Shown one piece after another: positions 17,506 through 26,307 of a stretch of DNA of 64,000 nt. The stretch's first letter is position 1, and each line of letters starts with the position of its first letter. This stretch comes from Kangiellaceae bacterium. Lineage in GTDB: Bacteria > Pseudomonadota > Gammaproteobacteria > Enterobacterales > Kangiellaceae. Location: positions 1 to 64,000 of the forward strand of contig JAHRVB010000201.1 of NCBI GenBank assembly GCA_019090895.1, given 5' to 3'. The notes beneath the pieces are model-generated. The model did no database searches and was not told the origin of the DNA. It saw only the letters and a program-made list of their open reading frames with translations. The translations under genes and the position numbers were made by a program.

Positions 17506-19320
17506 CTAAAGCTTCTGCAAATGCCTATTCGTTGCACTCATATCTGGTTCGAACTTATGGAGATCATAAACCTCAATCCAATCTCCGGCCATTTTTGTGC
17601 CAATGCTCTTTTTAAGCTGACTCTTGACCGGAGTAAATTGAAATAATGAAGTTTGCTGTTCTGCATAATGCTTAACTTTCTCAGACACATATATATGTCC
17701 TGAATCTGCCATCGATTCAAGTCGCGATGCCATGCTAACTGCGGTACCTTCTAGGTCTGATTGCTCAGTAACTTCATTGTGCACAATAGTAACTTCACCC
17801 AAATCAATACCGATCCGTAATTCAAATTCAGCGGCCATTAGTACATGTCGGATCATCCAAGCGCATTCTACAGCGGCTTTCGCGCTCTTAAATGTAGCTC
17901 TCAATGAATCACCTTCCATATTAGGGTAACTTGCATTCCACTTTGCTAGAATAGGTTTCAATAATCCTCTAAATAAAGAGAGTTTCTCAGAAATTATCGC
18001 GTCACTCCATTGAGTAAATCCCTTAAGATCAATGAACAATACGCTAAAGTTTCTTACCTGATCAATTTCATATTCTGTGGCTAACTCTAATAATCTCGGC
18101 CAAAATTTATCTTTGATTCCAGCGACAGCTTCATGCAATTCTTTTTGCATACTCTTGTCGGCTCTCATTGCCAGTTGAGCATTTTGAATTCGTCTTGCTT
18201 CTTCTTTTAGCGAATTTTCGAGTTCTTTAACTGAATAATGACCCACTTCATCGACAACTAGTCTAACCAGTGCCCCACCTGCAACGTCCTTTACTGATTT
18301 AAGACGTAACGACACTCCCCAATGATGAGCCTGGAGGTGTTCGATTAATATCGGCAAAGTCGCAATTTCATTGGCTGTTAATCTGAACTCATATTTTAAG
18401 TCTATCGTTAATGACTCAGCATACATTTTCTCAAATTCATGAGCTGCGTATATCGTCTTGTTAGTCGCACCTTGATCCCAATATGCATACTCACAACAAA
18501 TATCCGATATATCCCAACCGATTGAGTTGATATTAAATAGAGTCGTGTCGGTTATGTTCGCTTTAGCAAGGTTTGATTCGGATAAATTAGTTCCACTTAA
18601 ATTACAACCCGTTAAATTAGCTGAATATAGATTAGCACCGGCTAAATTGAGCGCCGAAAGATTAACCTCGGTCAAATTCGCATGTTTAAATTGGCACTTA
18701 TCTAAAATTGTTGCTGCGAGTAATGTAGAAGTCAAATTAGCATGATTAAATATCGCACGTCTCAAATCCGCACCTCTTAAATCTGCACGTTTTAGGCTCG
18801 CATGACTCAAATCTTTGCCTGCCAGATTTTGTTTCCTTAGGTCACAGCCATCAAGCACAATCCCCCTTAAATCAATAGATTGTAGGTCTATATGTGTAAG
18901 ATCGGTGTTAACTATGATTGTTTTTCTGAACAGAGCAGTGAGAAAGTTAACTTCGACTAGATTGCATTTACGAAACGCAGTATTTTCCAAAATAGACGCG
19001 ATGAGTTTAGCTTGATTAAAGTCACATGAAACAAATCCTGAGTCGGAAAGGTTGGTCGAAATCAAATTGGTTGCTACGAACTGACAATGATTAAAATGGC
19101 AATTGATAAAATTAACGTTTGATAAATCCAAGCCTGATAAATCAACGTTATGAAACTCCTCATCTTCAAAAACGATGTCTCTTTGTCGATTTGATTCTTT
19201 CCATTGAGGCCATATAGCAGGATCGAGTAGACTCAACGCATCGTTTAACGCTGTAGGTTCTATATATGTGGAAGATTCAGCTTGATCGTTGTTCAAGCTA
19301 TTCAAATTATTATAATTCAT
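17506..19320 (-). CDS. Pentapeptide-repeat protein fused to a class III nucleotide-cyclase-like domain
   Basis: A 604-residue cytoplasmic protein in three parts. From about residue 51 to 261 every fifth residue is Leu, Phe or Ile with no break in register, giving about 42 pentapeptide repeats, roughly ten coils of a four-sided beta-helix. Residues 270-395 are a region I do not recognise. Residues 424-580 resemble a class III cyclase: metal-binding D431 (FIDLKGFT) and D471 (MEGD), D522 at the purine-specifying position and R533 (ASRLE) are kept. The usual substrate Lys is N467 and the transition-state Asn is S529. It may have altered specificity or be a regulatory pseudoenzyme. No neighbour explains its role. 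Confidence 0.85.
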   Translation of the reverse strand: MNYNNLNSLNNDQAESSTYIEPTALNDALSLLDPAIWPQWKESNRQRDIVFEDEEFHNVDLSGLDLSNVNFINCHFNHCQFVATNLISTNLSDSGFVSCDFNQAKLIASILENTAFRKCNLVEVNFLTALFRKTIIVNTDLTHIDLQSIDLRGIVLDGCDLRKQNLAGKDLSHASLKRADLRGADLRRAIFNHANLTSTLLAATILDKCQFKHANLTEVNLSALNLAGANLYSANLTGCNLSGTNLSESNLAKANITDTTLFNINSIGWDISDICCEYAYWDQGATNKTIYAAHEFEKMYAESLTIDLKYEFRLTANEIATLPILIEHLQAHHWGVSLRLKSVKDVAGGALVRLVVDEVGHYSVKELENSLKEEARRIQNAQLAMRADKSMQKELHEAVAGIKDKFWPRLLELATEYEIDQVRNFSVLFIDLKGFTQWSDAIISEKLSLFRGLLKPILAKWNASYPNMEGDSLRATFKSAKAAVECAWMIRHVLMAAEFELRIGIDLGEVTIVHNEVTEQSDLEGTAVSMASRLESMADSGHIYVSEKVKHYAEQQTSLFQFTPVKSQLKKSIGTKMAGDWIEVYDLHKFEPDMSATNRHLQKL

Positions 19321-19529
19321 TATTCTAGTTTTTGTTCTACTACCCTGTCAGCGTATCCATAAATTTTGGTGTGAGTCGATTGTTAAGCTTTTGCATCCCT
19401 TAATTTTTGACCCATCCGTAGAATTAGAACACTATTTAACTTATATTTCAATAAGTAACAGATAGTTATTAATATCGATTCTAGATAAAAACTTGCAGTA
19501 GCGCTAGATTTATGGAATAAGACTTATGT

Positions 19530-20402
19530 CTATTCGGAGTCATATTGTTCGAATTTGTTGAATCGAATCATCGAAGATAACTCTTCACCGTACAATGCAC
19601 CTTTTTCTGAATATCTATCAAGTTTAGTCACTAATTCGTAAGGAGTCGCTTGTTGCATTTTTAATTCTCGAAACTCGCCAAAAGCAGCTCCGCGCGCTAA
19701 AACACGGTAATAGTCTTTAACTGATGCTCTCAGTGATGGGTATTTCTTCACCCAAATAGTTTTTTTACCGCGCTTTTCTCCTGCAGCGATACGAGGTTCG
19801 TTAGCGTCGAATGACCATACTCCAAAGATATTGTTTGCTTCTATAAAAAAACGAGAAGTTCCCCAAGCACTTTCCATTGCCGCCTGCGCAAGCGCTATAC
19901 TCTTAGGATGGGGTTTCATCGCTGTAAGTAACTCACTATTGGTAGACGCCTTGTAACTAATCAAAAGGTCAGCAGTATCCTTACCTTCTTCAATTAAAAT
20001 CTCGGTCTCATTATATTGCCTAATCAGCTCTTCATAAACGCTTTCAACGGCAGGTACTAATAGGAATTTAAAACGTTCCTTCTTTTCAGCAACGGTCATA
20101 TTTTCAGGTACAATAGCCGCTAAATATTTAGCAGAAGTTCGTTGGTCTTGTTTGCTAGAATGTTCTCTTGAGTCATTAACAGTAGCAGTAACTTTATCAG
20201 CATCCTTTGTGTCGACGCTGGTATCGCTTTCAAGGTTGCTATTCTCATTAGGAGACTTGAGCTTTTGATTCTTTCCAGTTTCTTTTTTATCCTTTTTCTC
20301 TTCTAATGGTTCTTCTACAGGTGGATTTTCGTTACTACAACCCATAACAAGAAAGGAAATGGAAAGCATAAATACAATTAGAAAATTAATTTTACTAGTC
20401 AA
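19530..20402 (-). CDS. Bax-like glucosaminidase lipoprotein
   Basis: A 290-residue protein with a lipoprotein signal (hydrophobic residues 7-20, lipobox LVMGC, Cys22). A low-complexity Glu/Lys/Ser linker follows to residue 80. The C-terminal 200 residues match the Bax family of the glucosaminidase superfamily: IALAQAAMESAWGTSRF (with the expected catalytic Glu), NNIFGVWSF and a WVKKYPSLRASVKDYYRVL segment. It probably cleaves peptidoglycan glycan strands while tethered to a membrane. The residue after Cys is Ser, which favours outer-membrane sorting. The gene lies 107 bases downstream of uvrB on the same strand, but the two are probably independent. Confidence 0.88.
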   Translation of the reverse strand: MTSKINFLIVFMLSISFLVMGCSNENPPVEEPLEEKKDKKETGKNQKLKSPNENSNLESDTSVDTKDADKVTATVNDSREHSSKQDQRTSAKYLAAIVPENMTVAEKKERFKFLLVPAVESVYEELIRQYNETEILIEEGKDTADLLISYKASTNSELLTAMKPHPKSIALAQAAMESAWGTSRFFIEANNIFGVWSFDANEPRIAAGEKRGKKTIWVKKYPSLRASVKDYYRVLARGAAFGEFRELKMQQATPYELVTKLDRYSEKGALYGEELSSMIRFNKFEQYDSE

Positions 20403-20509
20403 TCCGTTACACCCATTAAATAATTACTGTCCATAAATATTAGTCGAATTAATACGACTTGTTTCATTAATTGTCTTATTCAATACAGCTCAATTGAGAA
20501 AGTCGATTG

Positions 20510-22519
20510 CTATTTAAATATAGCCTGCCTTAAAAGCCCTATTTCATCTCTTATTTTTGCAGCGGATTCAAATTCCAGATTCTTAGCAGCTTCCATCATC
20601 TTTTTTTCCAGCTCTTTAATAGCTTTACTCGCTTGGGCTGGAGTTTTAACCTGGTATTTTGCTGAATGCTCAGCAACTCTTCGCTCTTTACTTAAGTTGG
20701 CAACACTGAATTTCTCGCCAGTTTGCATCACATCTCCGATTGATTTGACGACGCCTTTAGGTATGATTCCGTGTTTTAGATTATGTTCATGCTGTATTTC
20801 CCTTCTTCGATTCGTTTCGCCTATCGCCCGCTCCATGGAACCTGTCATTTTATCGGCATACAAAATGGCTTTTCCTGAAAGGTTTCGAGCTGCTCTCCCG
20901 ATGGTTTGGATCAATGATCTTTCAGAGCGCAAAAACCCTTCTTTATCAGCGTCCAAAATTGCCACTAAAGAGACTTCTGGCATATCTAGTCCTTCTCGAA
21001 GTAAATTTATTCCGACTATTACATCAAAGAGTCCTTTCCTTAGGTCTTGTATAATTTCAATTCTCTCAACGGTGTCAATATCCGAATGTAGATACCTAAC
21101 TCGCGCGCCATGTTCGGTTAAATACTCAGTGAGATCCTCCGCCATTCGCTTGGTTAAAGTAGTAACCAGAACTCTTTCATCGAGCTTTACCCGTTTATTG
21201 ATTTCTGATAACAAATCATCGACTTGAGTCCCAACAGGCCTAACTTCTATTTCCGGGTCTAGTAAACCTGTTGGCCTTACCACCTGATCGATGATCTCAC
21301 CCGAGTGCTCTTTCTCGTAATTAGCTGGGGTTGCGGACACGAATATGGTTTGCGGCGCTAGCTTCTCAAACTCCTCAAATCGAAGTGGCCGATTATCTAA
21401 AGCTGATGGTAGCCGAAAACCATATTCAACCAAGTTTTCTTTACGCGACCGGTCTCCTTTGTACATAGCACCAATTTGCGATACCATCACATGAGATTCG
21501 TCAATGATTAAGAGCGCATTGTCAGGTAAATAATCAAAAAGCGTCGGAGGGTGTTCGCCAGGTGCTCTTCCTGATATAAATCGGGAATAGTTTTCAATAC
21601 CCGAGCAATACCCCAACTCTTGCATCATTTCTATATCAAATTTTATTCTTTGCTCTAACCTCTGATATTCTACTAATTTGTTGAGGTCTTTCAGCTGAGC
21701 TAATCTACCAACGAGTTCCAATTTAATATGCTCGATCGCATCTAAAATAGTTTGTCTTGCGGTGACATAATGTGATTTGGGGTAAATGGTGATCTTGGGC
21801 ACTTTTTTATATATTTCACCAGTCAATGGGTCGAATTGTTGAAGGTTCTCTACATCTTCATCGAACAATTCTATTCTTATTGCATTTCGCTCGGACTCCG
21901 CCGGAAATATATCAATAACATCACCTCTAACACGATAGGTCCCTCGTTGAAGATCAACATCATTACGGGTGAATTGTAACTCTGCGAGTTTGGATAAAAT
22001 TTCCCTTTGTTTTATTTGGTCGCCTAATTTTAGATGCATTACCATACTATGAAATTGTTTAGGATCCCCGAGCCCATAGATTGCGGATACCGAAGCTACA
22101 ATAATTGAATCCTTCCGCTCAAGTAACGAGCGTGTCGCTGATAACCTCATTTGTTCAATATGATCATTAATCGAAGCATCTTTTTCGATAAAAGTATCGC
22201 TGCTCGCTACATAAGCTTCCGGCTGGTAATAATCATAATATGAGACAAAAAATTCTACTGCATTATTGGGGAAAAACTCTTTCATTTCGCCATAAAGTTG
22301 TGCCGCGAGAGTCTTGTTTGGCGCTAGAATAATGGTTGGTCTACCAGTATTTTGAATGACATTAGCGACAGTGAAGGTTTTACCTGAGCCTGTAACGCCC
22401 AATAGGGTTTGATGACTCAATCCGTCGTCCAAGCCTTCGATGAGTTTGGCTATTGCATTAGGCTGATCACCTGCAGGTTTAAATGGGGACTTGAGCGCAA
22501 AGCGATGCTCTTCGTTCAT
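20510..22519 (-). CDS. uvrB: Excinuclease ABC subunit B
   Basis: A 669-residue UvrB, close to the usual length. Walker A is GVTGSGKT, the beta-hairpin region contains [10 protein letters not shown], the helicase motif II is LLIIDESHV, and motif VI is QTIGRAARN. The C-terminal UVR helix ([20 protein letters not shown]) needed for UvrC contact is complete. UvrB loads at DNA damage with UvrA and recruits UvrC for nucleotide excision repair. I looked for the LexA-type CTG-N10-CAG dyad in the 175 bases upstream and saw none, so SOS control of the usual kind is not supported here. Confidence 0.98.
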   Translation of the reverse strand: MNEEHRFALKSPFKPAGDQPNAIAKLIEGLDDGLSHQTLLGVTGSGKTFTVANVIQNTGRPTIILAPNKTLAAQLYGEMKEFFPNNAVEFFVSYYDYYQPEAYVASSDTFIEKDASINDHIEQMRLSATRSLLERKDSIIVASVSAIYGLGDPKQFHSMVMHLKLGDQIKQREILSKLAELQFTRNDVDLQRGTYRVRGDVIDIFPAESERNAIRIELFDEDVENLQQFDPLTGEIYKKVPKITIYPKSHYVTARQTILDAIEHIKLELVGRLAQLKDLNKLVEYQRLEQRIKFDIEMMQELGYCSGIENYSRFISGRAPGEHPPTLFDYLPDNALLIIDESHVMVSQIGAMYKGDRSRKENLVEYGFRLPSALDNRPLRFEEFEKLAPQTIFVSATPANYEKEHSGEIIDQVVRPTGLLDPEIEVRPVGTQVDDLLSEINKRVKLDERVLVTTLTKRMAEDLTEYLTEHGARVRYLHSDIDTVERIEIIQDLRKGLFDVIVGINLLREGLDMPEVSLVAILDADKEGFLRSERSLIQTIGRAARNLSGKAILYADKMTGSMERAIGETNRRREIQHEHNLKHGIIPKGVVKSIGDVMQTGEKFSVANLSKERRVAEHSAKYQVKTPAQASKAIKELEKKMMEAAKNLEFESAAKIRDEIGLLRQAIFK

Positions 22520-22626
22520 TTTTGTTTACTACTCCGTCATAATATTTCAATTGTATCGACCCTTCTTTTGGTTAACTTACAACAATGAAACGTAAGTTCT
22601 TATACCGCCATATAGTCATCTGTTCT

Positions 22627-22648
22627 ATCACATTCTAACCACTGTGAT
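22627..22648. promoter_or_regulatory. Dyad in the uvrB-aspartate aminotransferase divergent region
   Basis: Perfect 6-base arms ATCACA (22627-22632) and TGTGAT (22643-22648) are separated by 10 bases. It lies 47 bases before the aminotransferase start and 108 bases before uvrB. The arms are those of a CRP site but in the reverse order, so I would not call it a CRP site. A repressor or activator operator is possible. Confidence 0.35.
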
Positions 22649-22694
22649 GTACAATTACCATTTTAATATCCTTAGTAAAAATAGGAACAATGTT

Positions 22695-23885
22695 GTGGAA
22701 ATTAAGCTCTCAGACCGAATAAAAAAAGTAAAACCCTCTAGCACTCTAGCGGTTGCTGCTAAAGCGGCCGAGCTAAGAGCGCAGGGTAAAGATATTATTG
22801 GTCTCGGTACAGGCGAACCAGATTTTGATACTCCAACATTTATAAAGCAGGCAGCCATCGATGCTATCAATAATGGAGCCACAAAATATACAGCTGTCGA
22901 CGGAACAGCTTCTCTTAAGAACGCCATCATTGAAAAATTTTCGAGAGATAATCGACTCGAATACAGCCCAAGTCAAATACTAGTTTCGAGTGGCGGTAAA
23001 CAGAGTTTTTTCAACTTATGTCAAGCTTTCTTAAATCCCGGGGACGAAGTAATCATCCCCGCTCCCTACTGGGTATCTTATCCAGATATGGTATTGCTGG
23101 CTGATGCTGAACCGGTAATCATTAATACTCATATAGACAATAATCTTAAAATAACGCCTGAGCAACTTGAAGATGCTATAACAGAGAAAACTAAATTATT
23201 TGTTATCAACAGCCCGAGTAATCCAACTGGAGTTGCATATAACGAAGAAGAATTAAAAGCACTGAGTCAGGTACTTTTACGTCATCCGAATATACTCATC
23301 GCCACTGATGATATGTATGAACATATAATTTGGACAAAAGAAGGTTTTGTAAATATATTAAATACCTGCTCTGAATTGTATAGCCGATGCATTGTTCTTA
23401 ATGGTGTATCTAAAGCCTACGCGATGACCGGTTGGAGAATCGGATATGCAGCGGGTCCCGAAAATTTGATCAAAGCAATGAAAAAAGTCCAATCTCAAAG
23501 CACATCCAATCCTGCATCGATTTCCCAAGCTGCTGCAGAACAAGCTTTAATGGGCGATCAAAGTTGTATCGAAATAATGTTAACTGAATTTAAAAAACGC
23601 CATGATTATGTTGTTGAAGCTCTCAATAGTATCAAAGGAGTGAGATGTTTAGAAAGTGACGGTACTTTTTACGCTTTTCCAGATGTATCCGACCTGATCA
23701 AAACAACTGGCTGCCAAGATGATTCAGAATTTGCTGAATTGTTAATTGAAAAAGTCGGTTTAGCGTTGGTTCCTGGGAGCGCTTTTGGGTCACCAGGACA
23801 CTTAAGGCTTTCCTACGCAGCATCAATGGAGACATTGAAAGATGCCATTAATAGACTAAGGAAAGTTTCTAATAGCTTTGACTGA
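22695..23885 (+). CDS. Aspartate aminotransferase, class I (type I-gamma like)
   Basis: A 396-residue PLP enzyme. The GTG at 22695 is preferred to upstream starts because AGGA lies 8 bases before it and the product then begins VEIKLSDRIKKVKPSSTLAV, the usual N-terminus of this family. Key elements are GLGTGEPDFDTP, SPSNPTG, the PLP lysine in NGVSKAYAMTGWRIGYAAG and FGSPGHLRLSYA near the C-terminus. It should interconvert aspartate and oxaloacetate, though the substrate could include aromatic acids. It is transcribed divergently from uvrB, as in several gammaproteobacteria. Confidence 0.93.
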   Translation: MEIKLSDRIKKVKPSSTLAVAAKAAELRAQGKDIIGLGTGEPDFDTPTFIKQAAIDAINNGATKYTAVDGTASLKNAIIEKFSRDNRLEYSPSQILVSSGGKQSFFNLCQAFLNPGDEVIIPAPYWVSYPDMVLLADAEPVIINTHIDNNLKITPEQLEDAITEKTKLFVINSPSNPTGVAYNEEELKALSQVLLRHPNILIATDDMYEHIIWTKEGFVNILNTCSELYSRCIVLNGVSKAYAMTGWRIGYAAGPENLIKAMKKVQSQSTSNPASISQAAAEQALMGDQSCIEIMLTEFKKRHDYVVEALNSIKGVRCLESDGTFYAFPDVSDLIKTTGCQDDSEFAELLIEKVGLALVPGSAFGSPGHLRLSYAASMETLKDAINRLRKVSNSFD

Positions 23886-23981
23886 GGATCACAGTTTGGT
23901 TGATTTTCATCCAAAACATTGCTCTTAGACGATTGATTTTACATGGGAATGCAAAAAACTATAAAAAATGGGAATTGATGG

Positions 23982-24010
23982 TTGACCGCCTCATATTCAT
24001 CCACTATTAT
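23982..24010 (+). promoter_or_regulatory. Promoter of tRNA-Asn
   Basis: TTGACC (23982-23987) and TATTAT (24005-24010) are separated by exactly 17 bases. The bases after the -10 box are AGCGCTCC, a G+C-rich discriminator as expected for stringently controlled stable-RNA promoters. The tRNA begins 29 bases after the -10 box. Confidence 0.7.
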
Positions 24011-24038
24011 AGCGCTCCTCTGTTACAGAGGCTGTAGT

Positions 24039-24115
24039 TCCCCCTTAGCTCAGTTGGTTAGAGCGACGGACTGTTAATCCGCAGGTCCCCCGTTCGAGTC
24101 GGGGAGGGGGAGCCA
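24039..24115 (+). tRNA. tRNA-Asn (GTT)
   Basis: A complete 77-base cloverleaf including encoded CCA. The acceptor stem TCCCCCT (24039-24045) pairs with AGGGGGA (24105-24111), then discriminator G and CCA. The D arm has AGCTCAGTTGGTTAGAGC, the T arm GTTCGAGTC, and the anticodon loop is CTGTTAA, giving anticodon GTT for Asn. One A-C mismatch closes the anticodon stem. A promoter lies upstream and a terminator 26 bases downstream, so it is a single-gene unit. Confidence 0.97.
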
Positions 24116-24140
24116 AATTTGGTTCTAGAGACCTTTTAGA

Positions 24141-24167
24141 AAGCTCCTTTTTAGGAGCTTTTTTTTA
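24141..24167 (+). terminator. Rho-independent terminator after tRNA-Asn
   Basis: Stem AAGCTCC (24141-24147) pairs with GGAGCTT (24154-24160) across a short T-rich loop and runs directly into a tract of T. It is a strong intrinsic terminator for the tRNA transcript. Confidence 0.9.
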
Positions 24168-24354
24168 CCATTTTTTTACCTCACTATACTCTGGAACAAA
24201 ATCCCCTCATTGACAACTCAACATATTTAATCCGAGCCCTCTCCCTTTCTACTAGTCACTTAGATATAACAAAGAATTCTGCACTCAAGCACTAAATGAA
24301 TTATATTCAATTCCTATAAAATTTATTAAACTACTGTGTCAAATAATTACAGAC

Positions 24355-24383
24355 GTGAAATGCATCATCCTGCTCACTATAAT
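24355..24383 (+). promoter_or_regulatory. Candidate promoter of the rhombosortase gene
   Basis: GTGAAA (24355-24360) lies 17 bases before a perfect TATAAT (24378-24383). A second TATAAT is at 24390-24395, only 9 bases before the ATG. Either would give a very short leader, and no Shine-Dalgarno sequence is visible before the start. Confidence 0.4.
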
Positions 24384-24404
24384 TTTGGTTATAATATTTA
24401 AAAT

Positions 24405-25022
24405 ATGAAACTCAATTTATTGAATCTGAAAGAAACTTATCAACTTTTAATAGCATCACATTGGCCCACTATTTTAATTACCGTTGTAACCGCCATGATA
24501 ATGTTAACCTTTGATACTTCTATTCTAATGCTTAGATATGAGAAAACAGCTGTCAATGATGGTGATTTATTGCGGCTTTTTACCGCAAATCTATGCCACA
24601 GCAACTGGAATCATTGGATACTTAATATTGCTGGGTTGTGGTTAATGGAATTATTTTTTAAACCCGTGTTATCGACAATTCAAAGAAATTCATTACTCGT
24701 ATTTTGTATGCTTGGAAGTGTTACTTTCTTACATTTATTCATGAATCTTACTTGGTACGTTGGACTCTCAGGTGCATTACACGGCTTTCTTGTTGGAGGT
24801 GCTATGTTAACTTGGTCTACTGCTAAGAAGTTAAATTCAGCGATTCTATTGATTGTTGTTGCCAAGCTTTTTATAGAGTATTTCTGGCAGATTAATCAAT
24901 CGACAGAAAACTTAATCAATGCCAATGTGATTGAGGAAGCTCACACCTTTGGCGCGTTATCAGCTGTCATCTATTTTGGTTTGTATTTAGTGTTAAAAAA
25001 GTTTCAGAGCGTAATAGAGTAG
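24405..25022 (+). CDS. rrtA: Rhombosortase
   Basis: A 205-residue multi-pass inner-membrane protein of the rhomboid superfamily. The characteristic features are LTANLCHSNWNHWILN near residue 66-80 in variant form (LFTANLCHSNWNHWILNIAG), the catalytic-serine segment GLSGALHGFLVGG in a central helix, and EEAHTFGALSA with the catalytic His near the C-terminus. Rhombosortases process proteins with a GlyGly-CTERM tail, typically secreted proteases, at the cell surface. None of the complete proteins in this window shows such a tail, so substrates must lie elsewhere. It is a single gene flanked by a tRNA and a convergent comEA-like gene. Confidence 0.85.
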   Translation: MKLNLLNLKETYQLLIASHWPTILITVVTAMIMLTFDTSILMLRYEKTAVNDGDLLRLFTANLCHSNWNHWILNIAGLWLMELFFKPVLSTIQRNSLLVFCMLGSVTFLHLFMNLTWYVGLSGALHGFLVGGAMLTWSTAKKLNSAILLIVVAKLFIEYFWQINQSTENLINANVIEEAHTFGALSAVIYFGLYLVLKKFQSVIE

Positions 25023-25074
25023 AGAGCTCTGAAATTTGAATGGCAAACCCTTGTTCTAAATTGAGACGACCTTG

Positions 25075-25386
25075 TTAAAGGCTTATTTTACTATGGTTTT
25101 TGGCTATCGTTGCAACGCCAATGCCTTTTACACTCGCGAGTTCTTCAACGGCTTTAAAACTACCATGCTTATTCCTGTAATCTACAATGGACTGCGCCTT
25201 CTTTAGTCCGATGCCTTTTAACACACTCGCGATTTCCTTGGCGTCTGCTTTGTTTAAATTGACCGTTGTACCCTGTGCTTGTTCCTTGGAAATCTTGACC
25301 TCTTTTGGTGGAGATTTCGCATAGGCTAGATTAGCCCCCATAAAAGTGAGTATAAGTGGCAGTAAAAAGTAAGAAATGCTTTTCAT
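25075..25386 (-). CDS. ComEA-like helix-hairpin-helix protein
   Basis: A 103-residue exported protein. The ATG at 25386 has AAGGAG 7 bases before it and gives a proper signal peptide ending in AYA, so it replaces the longer upstream frame. The mature part has two helix-hairpin-helix units (IASVLKGIGLKKAQSIVDYR and LASVKGIGVATIAK) preceded by VNLNKADAKE, the ComEA signature. ComEA binds incoming DNA in the periplasm during transformation; short HhH proteins of this kind are widespread and not all are competence factors. No other com gene is in the window. Confidence 0.9.
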   Translation of the reverse strand: MKSISYFLLPLILTFMGANLAYAKSPPKEVKISKEQAQGTTVNLNKADAKEIASVLKGIGLKKAQSIVDYRNKHGSFKAVEELASVKGIGVATIAKNHSKISL

Positions 25387-25510
25387 TAGTTTGCTCCTTG
25401 CAAGATTAGAATAGTCCAATAATGGTGTTATCTTCATTCGTTAGATTAAGGGACTTCGTTAACCCAACTAATTAAGACAAATGGATGATAATGAGAAAGC
25501 GCTAGACTTA

Positions 25511-26218
25511 CTAGTCGAAGGCAAGAGTTTCAGAAATATCGCACAAAGCTTGTAGCGGATCTTGCGATCGAGTAATAGGACGACCAATAACTAAGTAACT
25601 AGCGCCGGAATCAATTGCTTTTTTAGGCGTCATAATTCTTGATTGATCGCCAGCTGAGCTCCCTTCAGGTCTAATACCTGGCGTCACCAGCTTAAACTCT
25701 TTCCCAAAACGTTTGGACAAAGTCATTGCTTCAACTGCTGAACAGACGACCCCATCCATACCATTTTTTTCGGCCAATGAGGCTAGATGACAAACTTGTT
25801 CAGCAATTTCACGGCTAAAACCTAGCGAGCCAAACTGCTCTTGGTCCATGCTGGTTAGAACCGTCACAGCGGTTATTAGAGGCCTATTCTCACCGTAAGA
25901 ATTCAAAGCTTCTCTAGCTGCCCTCATCATTTCTTCACCGCCACTAGCATGGACGTTTACCATCCACACACCTAGTTCTGCGGCCGCCTTACATGCCTGC
26001 GCTACGGTATTTGGAATATCGTGAAATTTTAAATCGAGAAATACATCAAAACCTTTTTCAACCAGTTCCTTTACCCAACTAGGCCCGAATAAAGTGAACA
26101 TTTGTTTACCCACTTTAAGTTTACAATATTTTGGGTCTATCTTATTAACGAGTGCCCTTGCGTCCCCTAAATCAGAAAAGTCCAGAGCTACTATTATTGG
26201 TGTATCAACTTGTTTCAT
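25511..26218 (-). CDS. pyrF: Orotidine 5'-phosphate decarboxylase
   Basis: A 235-residue class I enzyme catalysing the last step of UMP synthesis. The ATG at 26218 is chosen over an upstream TTG. It starts [17 protein letters not shown], with the catalytic [11 protein letters not shown] segment and the phosphate-binding [10 protein letters not shown] and YLVIGRPIT. It lies 89 bases downstream of lapB on the same strand, the conserved lapA-lapB-pyrF order known from E. coli and relatives. No other pyr gene is in the window. Confidence 0.97.
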   Translation of the reverse strand: MKQVDTPIIVALDFSDLGDARALVNKIDPKYCKLKVGKQMFTLFGPSWVKELVEKGFDVFLDLKFHDIPNTVAQACKAAAELGVWMVNVHASGGEEMMRAAREALNSYGENRPLITAVTVLTSMDQEQFGSLGFSREIAEQVCHLASLAEKNGMDGVVCSAVEAMTLSKRFGKEFKLVTPGIRPEGSSAGDQSRIMTPKKAIDSGASYLVIGRPITRSQDPLQALCDISETLAFD

Positions 26219-26307
26219 GAAATTGCCTAAATTAGTATTGTCTTGAGTCAAAATATTTCTATTTAATATTTGAAAATGCCACGCGCTGTTTCAATGTAGA
26301 AGACAAG

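Noticed and set aside
20697-21227. A 176-codon plus-strand frame inside uvrB
   Set aside because: It is opposite a strongly conserved gene, lacks a ribosome-binding site and its product resembles nothing; it is a shadow frame.
22520-22694. A LexA box for uvrB
   Set aside because: No CTG-N10-CAG dyad is present in the gap; SOS control is not supported by sequence.
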